From Pseudorhodobacter antarcticus (GTDB taxonomy: Bacteria; Pseudomonadota; Alphaproteobacteria; Rhodobacterales; Rhodobacteraceae): 5,693 nucleotides of DNA. Positions 1-3,818 of the stretch are shown here, one piece after another (within the stretch, counting starts at the first letter, position 1; each line of letters opens with the position of its first letter). A model generated the notes under the pieces. It made no database searches. It was not told the origin of the DNA and was given only the letters and a program-made list of their open reading frames with translations. The translations under genes and the position numbers were made by a program. The stretch is from NCBI GenBank assembly GCA_945897655.1, contig CAMDHB010000239.1, positions 1 through 5,693 on the forward strand. The letters run 5' to 3'.

Positions 1-34
1 TTTAACTTCTACCGAATGGGTTTAGTTTGGGTGC

Positions 35-544
35 ATGGATGACAGCCTGACCCTGCGCCTTGCCCAGCCCGATGACTTGGGGGCCGTCGATGCCCTTTTG
101 GCACGCAGTTACCCCAGACTGCTGAAAGCCGATTATCCCCCTTCGATCATGGTGACTCTGGTGCCGATGATCGCACGGGCGCGACCGGAATTGCTGGCCT
201 CGGGGCGGTATTTTGTGGTGGCAGATACGGCGGGGCGGGTCTTGGGGGCGGGCGGCTACAGCCTGTCGTCCCCGACGGCGCGCGGGTCGATGCGGCCCGA
301 CTTGGGCCATATCCGCCATGTGGCGACCGACCCGGATATGACACGGCAGGGCATCGGGCGGCGGCTGATGCAGGCGATTTTTGCGACTGCGGGGGCCGAG
401 GGGATAGGTCGGTTTGAATGCCTGTCAACCCGGACGGCGGTGCCCTTCTATGCCTCGGTCGGGTTCAGGGTGGTTGGGCCGGTGGGCGTGCCCCTGACCC
501 CGGCGCTAAGTTTTCCCGCCGTGCAAATGGTTCGTGACGCCTGA
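35..544 (+). CDS. GNAT family N-acetyltransferase
   Basis: A 169-residue protein with the single-domain GNAT fold, which transfers an acyl group from acyl-CoA to an amine; the substrate cannot be read from sequence. The strongest signature is the acyl-CoA pyrophosphate loop at residues 94-111 (RHVATDP, then RQGIGRRL), matching the family Q/RxxGxG/A motif. A C-terminal FYASVGF (about 138-144) matches the usual FYxxxGF helix and strand. Length fits a full single domain. The ATG at 35 has only a weak G-rich stretch (about 27-31) as ribosome binding site, and with 34 bases upstream the promoter cannot be judged. The P-loop gene starts 6 nt after its stop in the same frame, so co-transcription is likely. 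Family assignment is secure; specific function is unknown. Confidence 0.88.
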   Translation: MDDSLTLRLAQPDDLGAVDALLARSYPRLLKADYPPSIMVTLVPMIARARPELLASGRYFVVADTAGRVLGAGGYSLSSPTARGSMRPDLGHIRHVATDPDMTRQGIGRRLMQAIFATAGAEGIGRFECLSTRTAVPFYASVGFRVVGPVGVPLTPALSFPAVQMVRDA

Positions 545-550
545 CCCACC

Positions 551-1069
551 ATGCAGCGCGTGATGATCATAGGTCAGCCCGGGTCGGGCAAATCGACGCT
601 GGCGCGTAAGGTCGGCACCCGCTTGGGCCTGCCGGTGGTGCATATCGACCACATCCATTGGCTGCCTGGCTGGGTGGAGCGGTCCCGCGATGACAAGACG
701 CGGATGTGTCTGGAGGCCGAGGCAGGGGCCGCCTGGGTGTTTGAGGGGGGCCATTCCGTAACATGGGACAACCGCATGGCTCGGGCGGACATGGTGATCT
801 GGCTGGACAGGCCGGTGGCGCTGCGGCTTTGGCGGGTGGTCAAGCGGGCCCTTGTTTGGCGCGGAAAGAGTCGCCCTGACATGCCCGAGGGCTGTGTTGA
901 ACGGCTTGGTCCCGAAACGCTGCCATTCTGGGCCTATATCTGGCGCACGCGCAAAACCGGGCGGCAGGGTATCGCGCGGTTGATGGCGCGGGTGCCGGGC
1001 GAAAAGCGGGCCGTCCATCTGCGCAGCAACGCTGAGGTTGCCGCTTTTCTGAACAGCCTGCACAAATGA
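551..1069 (+). CDS. P-loop NTPase, FlaR/adenylate-kinase-like ('DNA topology modulation') family
   Basis: A 172-residue cytosolic P-loop protein. The Walker A loop GQPGSGKST lies at residues 8-16 right at the N-terminus, as in small nucleotide/nucleoside kinases. It is followed by HIDHIHW (31-37), WVFEGGH (62-68), ARADMVIWLDRP (77-88) and an arginine-rich stretch with RPDMPEGC (108-115). This order matches proteins annotated as DNA topology modulation protein FlaR or adenylate kinase-like; members probably phosphorylate a small molecule, but the substrate is not established. There is no Shine-Dalgarno sequence before ATG 551 (the preceding bases are the GNAT stop and CCCACC), so translation is probably coupled to the GNAT gene. 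The last base of its stop adjoins the A-run that serves as U-tract for the opposing terminator. Family is fairly sure, biochemical role is not. Confidence 0.85.
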   Translation: MQRVMIIGQPGSGKSTLARKVGTRLGLPVVHIDHIHWLPGWVERSRDDKTRMCLEAEAGAAWVFEGGHSVTWDNRMARADMVIWLDRPVALRLWRVVKRALVWRGKSRPDMPEGCVERLGPETLPFWAYIWRTRKTGRQGIARLMARVPGEKRAVHLRSNAEVAAFLNSLHK

Positions 1070-1094
1070 AAAGGGCCGGGGTTTTCCCCGGCCC
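1069..1094 (-). terminator. Rho-independent terminator of the Bax inhibitor-1 gene, convergent with the P-loop gene
   Basis: A perfect 9-bp stem, GGGCCGGGG (1073-1081) with CCCCGGCCC (1086-1094), closes a 4-nt loop. Read on the minus strand it is followed by TTTT (1072-1069), giving a classic intrinsic terminator 20 nt after the stop of the minus-strand gene. On the plus strand the hairpin is followed by ATTGTCG, so it would stop the P-loop transcript less well, though the stem may still act in both directions. Confidence 0.85.
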
Positions 1095-1114
1095 ATTGTC
1101 GTGCTGTCCGTCTG

Positions 1115-1837
1115 TTATTCGCGGTTGCCCAGGAATTGCAGCAGGAACATGAACATGTTCAGGAAGTCGAGGTACAGACGCAGCGCGCCCATGATCGCCG
1201 ACTTGCCAAGCCAAGCCTGATCGGCGTGGCGGGCATGCTCGATATACTCGTTCTTGATCGACTGGGTGTCGAACGCGGTCAGACCTGCGAAGATCAGCAC
1301 GCCGATGATCGAAATCGCGAACCCAAGGGCCGAGGAGGCGAGGAAGAAGTTCACAACCGAAGCCACGATCAGGCCGATCAGGCCCATCATCAGGAACGTG
1401 CCCATGCCCGACAGATCACGCTTGGTGACATACCCATAGAGCGACAGGCCCGCAAAGGCGATTGCGGTCACAAGGAAGGTCGTGGCGATCGATTCCGAGG
1501 TGTAGACCGCGAAGATGAACGCGATCGACAGGCCCATCACGGCCGCATAGACATAGAAGAACAACTGGGCCGCAGCTACCGACAGCTTGTTGATCATCGC
1601 GCTGAACACGAAAACCAGAACCAGCGGGGCAAACATCACAACCCACTTCATCGGGGTCATGAAGATGGCCTGAACCATCGTCTCATTCGTGCCAACGGCC
1701 CAAGCAACGCCGCCGGTCAGTGCCATGCCCACGGACATCAGCCCGTAAACCTTGTTCATATGTGCGCGCAAACCTACGTCAATCGCGGCCGCACCGGCGG
1801 CCGTGCCGAAGCTGCGGGTCGTCTGATAGTCAGCCAT
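1115..1837 (-). CDS. Bax inhibitor-1/YccA family inner-membrane protein
   Basis: A 240-residue, strongly hydrophobic protein with about seven membrane segments (roughly 28-48, 64-82, 88-111, 118-137, 145-166, 170-189 and 212-236) and a short polar N-terminus. GLTAFDTQSIK (185-195) and LRLYLDFLNMFMFLLQFLG (219-237) are the diagnostic BI-1/TMBIM motifs; D190 and D224 fall where the paired pH-sensing aspartates sit in the bacterial homologue YetJ. Family members are implicated in calcium leak, or in YccA's case in modulating the FtsH protease; which applies here cannot be told. The start is well supported: GGAGG (minus strand, 1848-1844) lies 6 nt before the ATG at 1837. The gene is single, with its own upstream region and terminator. 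Family call is very secure. Confidence 0.95.
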   Translation of the reverse strand: MADYQTTRSFGTAAGAAAIDVGLRAHMNKVYGLMSVGMALTGGVAWAVGTNETMVQAIFMTPMKWVVMFAPLVLVFVFSAMINKLSVAAAQLFFYVYAAVMGLSIAFIFAVYTSESIATTFLVTAIAFAGLSLYGYVTKRDLSGMGTFLMMGLIGLIVASVVNFFLASSALGFAISIIGVLIFAGLTAFDTQSIKNEYIEHARHADQAWLGKSAIMGALRLYLDFLNMFMFLLQFLGNRE

Positions 1838-1863
1838 GAGTAACCTCCGAAATTCTGGCGTCT

Positions 1864-1878
1864 TGCGGATTATCCGCA
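1864..1878. promoter_or_regulatory. Candidate operator dyad upstream of the Bax inhibitor-1 gene
   Basis: TGCGGAT (1864-1870) and ATCCGCA (1872-1878) form a perfect 7-bp inverted repeat around one base, centred 34 bp upstream of the minus-strand ATG. On the minus strand its centre reads GATAAT (1874-1869), 5 of 6 to a sigma-70 -10 box, although no good -35 lies at the right distance. It could be an operator over a promoter or a small hairpin in the leader; the binding protein is unknown. Confidence 0.35.
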
Positions 1879-1891
1879 GTCAGATACGCAC

Positions 1892-1920
1892 CATATTGGG
1901 ACCAGTGGCGCAGAGTTCAA
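1892..1920 (-). promoter_or_regulatory. Possible sigma-70-type promoter for the Bax inhibitor-1 gene
   Basis: On the minus strand TTGAAC (1920-1915) is followed after 17 bp by AATATG (1897-1892). The -35 box is decent and the -10 box poor (3 of 6). The spacing is right, and the position allows a leader of about 50 nt. This is a weak call; the GATAAT inside the dyad at 1864-1878 is the alternative -10. Confidence 0.3.
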
Positions 1921-2081
1921 GTATTTCCGACAAAATCGTTTCACGAATGTGAGGACAGCCCGTTTCGTTCGGTCAGACCGGGTGCCGGGCAGATCTCCGG
2001 CGGCCCGGAAGACCCTGCCGGATCGGTGGTTTTCGGGTCGAATTGCCCAACACACCGAATCGCCTCAGGGTTGCAGGGTAG

Positions 2082-2126
2082 ACCCCTTCTGCGGGGTGTC
2101 ACGCCGCCCCCGACCGAGGGTTTTTT
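2082..2126 (+). terminator. Possible orphan terminator or attenuator-like structure
   Basis: ACCCC (2082-2086) can pair with GGGGT (2093-2097), CGGGG (2092-2096) can alternatively pair with CCCCG downstream (about 2108-2112), and CCC (2107-2109) can pair with GGG (2118-2120) directly before TTTTTT (2121-2126). The last stem is short (CCC/GGG plus one inner pair across a mismatch), so termination would be weak. There is no plus-strand gene upstream to terminate, so if real it belongs to a small RNA or to the leader of a long transcript. Confidence 0.22.
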
Positions 2127-2181
2127 GGCCCAAGCACTGGCAGCCAATGGCGAAATTAGACCTCTGATGCGCCCGTTAGGC

Positions 2182-2221
2182 GCAAATTGCAAAGATTTCG
2201 CGCAGAAACTTAGCAATTTGC
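2182..2221. repeat. 40-nt imperfect hairpin / inverted repeat
   Basis: GCAAATTGC (2182-2190) and GCAATTTGC (2213-2221) are perfect 9-bp arms. Pairing continues inward after one mismatch: AAG with CTT, one bulged A (2195), then TTTC with GAAA, closing a GCGCA loop (2200-2204). That gives about 16 pairs. It overlaps a second dyad, TTTGCA-A-TGCAAA (2217-2229). No T-run follows, so it is not a standard terminator. It may be a protein-binding site or an RNA hairpin. Confidence 0.6.
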
Positions 2222-2262
2222 AATGCAAAATGGCATACTCCCCTAAGTAGAGTCAAACGAGC

Positions 2263-2281
2263 AAAAAACCGCCGCACGGCG
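2263..2281 (-). terminator. Weak terminator-like hairpin on the minus strand
   Basis: On the minus strand CGCC-GTGC-GGCG (2281-2270) is followed by G and then TTTTTT (2268-2263). The 4-bp GC stem is short, but the T6 run is clean. No minus-strand gene ends here, so it would only matter for antisense transcription coming from the XRE gene or its promoter region. Confidence 0.2.
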
Positions 2282-2284
2282 ATT

Positions 2285-2361
2285 CGGACAGGTCTACGTT
2301 GAATTGTTGTCCGGCTGTATAATTCAAACTGTCTAAAAAGACAGGTTTGCGCACAGGACAA
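2285..2361. promoter_or_regulatory. Cluster of dyads and direct repeats upstream of the sigma-54 promoter
   Basis: Within 77 bp lie: TTGAATT (2299-2305) inverted to AATTCAA (2321-2327); CTGTCT-AAAA-AGACAG (2329-2344); CGGACA (2285-2290) inverted to TGTCCG (2308-2313); TTGTCC (2307-2312) inverted to GGACAA (2356-2361); and a direct repeat GACAGGTCTACG (2287-2298) / GACAGGTTTGCG (2340-2351), 10 of 12 identical and offset by 53 bp, close to five helical turns. The cluster sits about 40-115 bp before the -24 element, a plausible place for activator binding. TATAAT (2318-2323) is a perfect -10 hexamer but lacks a matching -35. Confidence 0.4.
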
Positions 2362-2382
2362 ATACCATTTCGAGTATCCGCA

Positions 2383-2394
2383 TGGCACGTGCCA
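2383..2394. promoter_or_regulatory. TGGCACGTGCCA palindrome next to the -24 element
   Basis: A perfect 12-bp palindrome whose centre is 10 bp upstream of the start of the sigma-54 -24 box. Its left half, TGGCACG, is identical to that box (2398-2404). It could be a regulator site acting on the promoter or a chance partial copy; it has no GC at the -12 distance, so it is not itself a sigma-54 promoter. Confidence 0.45.
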
Positions 2395-2397
2395 GAT

Positions 2398-2413
2398 TGG
2401 CACGATTCTTGCT
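2398..2413 (+). promoter_or_regulatory. Sigma-54 (RpoN) -24/-12 promoter of the XRE gene
   Basis: TGGCACG (2398-2404), four bases, then TTGCT (2409-2413) match the sigma-54 core TGGCACG-N4-TTGCW at every defined position, with a preceding pyrimidine (T2397). The GG at 2399-2400 and GC at 2411-2412 are separated by exactly the required 10 bp. Transcription would begin near 2424, about 30 nt before ATG 2455, a normal leader length. Sigma-54 polymerase needs an AAA+ enhancer-binding activator; none is encoded in this window. Confidence 0.85.
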
Positions 2414-2444
2414 TGTAAATTGTCAGTGGAAAGATCTGGAAAGT

Positions 2445-2448
2445 GGAG
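2445..2448 (+). promoter_or_regulatory. Ribosome binding site that fixes the XRE start
   Basis: GGAG lies 6 nt before ATG 2455, the normal spacing. The upstream in-frame GTG at 2443 overlaps this site and has only a poor GGA of its own, so the ATG is preferred. Confidence 0.7.
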
Positions 2449-2454
2449 ACTGGA

Positions 2455-2811
2455 ATGAAGCATCCCGTAGACGCCCATGTTGGAAAACGCATCCGCCACC
2501 GCCGGTGGATGGTCGGCATGACGCAGCAGCAACTGGCCGACAAGGTCGGGATCAAGTTTCAGCAGATTCAAAAGTATGAAACCGGCATGAACCGTGTGTC
2601 GGCCTCGCGCCTGTGGGACATCGCTGAAACGCTGGGCGTGACGATCAGCTTTTTCTTCGAAGGTCTGGACAATGGCGTTGTCTCGGCAGCCAGCAACGAC
2701 ATGATGGCCGACAAAGAGGCGATGGAACTGGTGCGATCCTACTATGCTATCCCCGAGGCGCAGCGTCGCCGCCTGTTCGATCTGGCCCGGGTCCTCAGCG
2801 AAGCGGCCTGA
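2455..2811 (+). CDS. XRE-family helix-turn-helix transcriptional regulator
   Basis: A 118-residue DNA-binding protein. The HTH_3/Cro-C1 domain covers about residues 9-69: VGKRIRHRRWMVGMTQQQLADKVG gives the first two helices, FQQIQKYETGMNRVS (35-49) the recognition helix and turn, and LWDIAETLGVTISFFFEG (53-70) the closing helices. The rest (about 72-118) is acidic then helical (ELVRSYYAIPEAQRRRLFDLARVL), probably for dimerisation; there is no recognisable ligand or protease domain. The domain resembles short alphaproteobacterial SinR-like regulators. Its most telling feature is the perfect sigma-54 promoter about 45 bp upstream, so it is likely made under RpoN-dependent conditions. The 85-bp gap to the downstream gene leaves co-transcription open. 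The regulated targets are unknown. Confidence 0.92.
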   Translation: MKHPVDAHVGKRIRHRRWMVGMTQQQLADKVGIKFQQIQKYETGMNRVSASRLWDIAETLGVTISFFFEGLDNGVVSAASNDMMADKEAMELVRSYYAIPEAQRRRLFDLARVLSEAA

Positions 2812-2842
2812 GCGAAAACTGCCCCGCCGTCGTGACTTTGGC

Positions 2843-2871
2843 TTGACCGGCTGGCCCTGACGCACTAGCGC
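2843..2871 (+). promoter_or_regulatory. Possible sigma-70-type promoter for the phosphatase gene
   Basis: TTGACC (2843-2848) is a good -35 box. At 17 bp spacing the -10 would be TAGCGC (2866-2871), which is poor. GC-rich alphaproteobacterial promoters often have weak -10 boxes, so this is possible but unproven. It overlaps the hairpin at 2854-2882. Confidence 0.25.
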
Positions 2872-2882
2872 CACGTCAGGGC
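2854..2882 (+). repeat. Perfect 9-bp stem-loop just before the phosphatase ribosome binding site
   Basis: GCCCTGACG (2854-2862) pairs perfectly with CGTCAGGGC (2874-2882) around an 11-nt loop. No T-run follows, so it is not a standard terminator. It ends 3 nt before the AGGGA ribosome binding site (2886-2890), so it may shape the mRNA leader, protect a 5' end, or be an operator. Confidence 0.5.
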
Positions 2883-2896
2883 AACAGGGAACGGTT

Positions 2897-3697
2897 ATGG
2901 CAAATCTGGACGCGGGGCTGGCACAGGATCTGATGGACACTGCAGCCGCCTTGGCGGATGCGGCGCGGGTTGCGACCCTGGCCCATTTTCGCACAGCCGG
3001 GCTTACGGCTGACACCAAGGAAACCGACCGCTTTGATCCCGTCACCGTGGCTGACCGTTTGTCGGAACAGCGGATGCGCGCCATTCTCGCGCAGCGCAGG
3101 CCCGATGACGGCATTCTGGGCGAAGAGTTTGGCACCACGTCCGGCACCTCTGGCCTGACCTGGGTGCTGGACCCGATTGACGGCACGCGTGGCTATCTGT
3201 CGGGCACGCCGACTTGGGGCGTTCTGATCTCGGTCGCGGATGCCGCTGGCCCGATTTACGGCATCATCGACCAACCCTATATCGGCGAACGCTTTGAAGG
3301 CGGTCTGGGCCGGACCGAGGTGAATGGTCCGATGGGGCGGCATCACTTGGCCACCCGTCCGGCGCGGCCCCTGTCCGAGGCTATCTTGTTCACCACCTTC
3401 CCCGAGGTTGGCCTGCCGGCCGAGGGCGCAGCATTCCGCCGGGTGGCCGCCCAGGCCCGTCTGGTGCGGTACGGGATGGATTGCTATGCCTATGCGCTGA
3501 TCGCGGCGGGGCAGATTGATCTGGTGATCGAATCCGGTCTGAAGGCCTATGACGTCCAAGCCCCGATTGCGGTGATCGAAGCGGCAGGCGGTATCGTGAC
3601 CGATTGGCAGGGCAATCCCTGCCCGAATGGCGGTCAGGTCCTTGCCGCCGCCAACCGCGAGATTCATGCCGCAGCCTTGGCCCTGCTGAACGCCTGA
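2897..3697 (+). CDS. hisN: Inositol-monophosphatase-family phosphatase, probably histidinol-phosphatase (HisN type)
   Basis: A 266-residue cytosolic, metal-dependent phosphatase; the HisN branch hydrolyses L-histidinol phosphate, the penultimate step of histidine synthesis. All IMPase motifs are present: DPVTVAD (47-53), the metal ligand region GEE (75-77), WVLDPIDGT (89-97) with D92 and D95, and the C-terminal metal site at D219 in LKAYDVQAPIAVIEAAGG. The stretch YGMDCYAYALIAAGQIDLVIESGLKAYD (192-219) is what I associate with HisN-type enzymes rather than SuhB or CysQ; the substrate call rests on that resemblance. Full length. ATG 2897 has AGGGA (2886-2890) at 6-nt spacing. No other his gene is nearby, which is normal because hisN is often unlinked. 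Alternatives are inositol-1-phosphatase or another sugar-phosphate phosphatase. Confidence 0.82.
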   Translation: MANLDAGLAQDLMDTAAALADAARVATLAHFRTAGLTADTKETDRFDPVTVADRLSEQRMRAILAQRRPDDGILGEEFGTTSGTSGLTWVLDPIDGTRGYLSGTPTWGVLISVADAAGPIYGIIDQPYIGERFEGGLGRTEVNGPMGRHHLATRPARPLSEAILFTTFPEVGLPAEGAAFRRVAAQARLVRYGMDCYAYALIAAGQIDLVIESGLKAYDVQAPIAVIEAAGGIVTDWQGNPCPNGGQVLAAANREIHAAALALLNA

Positions 3698-3705
3698 ACC
3701 CGAAC

Positions 3706-3734
3706 TTGTCGGGCAAGGACTTGCTTGCTACTGT
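3706..3734 (+). promoter_or_regulatory. Candidate sigma-70-type promoter for the deaminase-rraB operon
   Basis: TTGTCG (3706-3711), a 17-bp spacer and TACTGT (3729-3734), with a TG one base upstream of the -10 (3726-3727) that makes it an extended -10. The start site would be near 3741, giving a leader of about 78 nt. The small CCCGA/TCGGG hairpin (3699-3713) right after the phosphatase stop overlaps the -35 box. Confidence 0.42.
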
Positions 3735-3739
3735 GCCAA

Positions 3740-3801
3740 GGCCGGGGCCGAGTCCTTCCCCCTTCTGTCGCCCGGCCGTTCCTGATCCACCGAAGGGGTG
3801 G
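3740..3801 (+). other. Structured leader before the deaminase gene
   Basis: GGCCGGG (3740-3746) can pair with CCCGGCC (3771-3777). CCCCTTC (3759-3765) can pair with GAAGGGG (3792-3798), while CCACC (3787-3791) can instead pair with GGTGG (3797-3801) just before the AGGGA ribosome binding site (3808-3812). The last two pairings exclude each other. The conserved core of the known purine riboswitch is not recognisable. The structure may be incidental in GC-rich DNA. Confidence 0.25.
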
Positions 3802-3818
3802 GCGCATAGGGAACACTC

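Larger units (their letters stand above)
1838..2454. other. 617-bp intergenic region between the divergent Bax inhibitor-1 and XRE genes
   Basis: No open reading frame here has a credible start, ribosome binding site or protein-like composition; the short frames are rich in Arg, Pro and Cys, as expected from noncoding GC-rich DNA. The left part (1838-2135) is GC-rich and has several short inverted repeats, such as CCGGGC (1985-1990) with GCCCGG (2003-2008). The right part (about 2180-2450) is visibly more AT-rich, packed with dyads, and ends in the sigma-54 promoter. A spacer this long before a small regulator gene suggests extended upstream control, a small RNA, or both. Confidence 0.7.

Noticed and set aside
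1..34. Promoter for the GNAT gene
   Set aside because: No pair of boxes with acceptable spacing fits in the 34 bases available; the region is cut by the window edge.
1971..2013. GGTCAGACC ... GGCCCGGAAGACC, reminiscent of the signal-recognition-particle RNA core
   Set aside because: The conserved GGTCAGG-CCGGAAGG-AGCAGCC order is not present; the two halves are split and lack the AGCAGCC part.
1941..2250. Short frames on both strands in the 617-bp spacer (for example 1949-2167 and 2026-2250 plus, 1941-2228 minus)
   Set aside because: No ribosome binding sites, Arg/Pro/Cys-rich composition, and they overlap each other and the hairpins.
2285..2361. NifA upstream activator sites (TGT-N10-ACA)
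   Set aside because: The TGT and ACA words present are spaced by 8, not 10, so the known NifA pattern is not met.
2443..2454. GTG 2443 as the start of the XRE protein, adding four residues
   Set aside because: It overlaps the GGAG that is correctly spaced for ATG 2455 and has no good site of its own.
2176..3186. A 336-codon minus-strand frame opposite the XRE gene
   Set aside because: No family resemblance; it runs across the sigma-54 promoter and two plus-strand genes.
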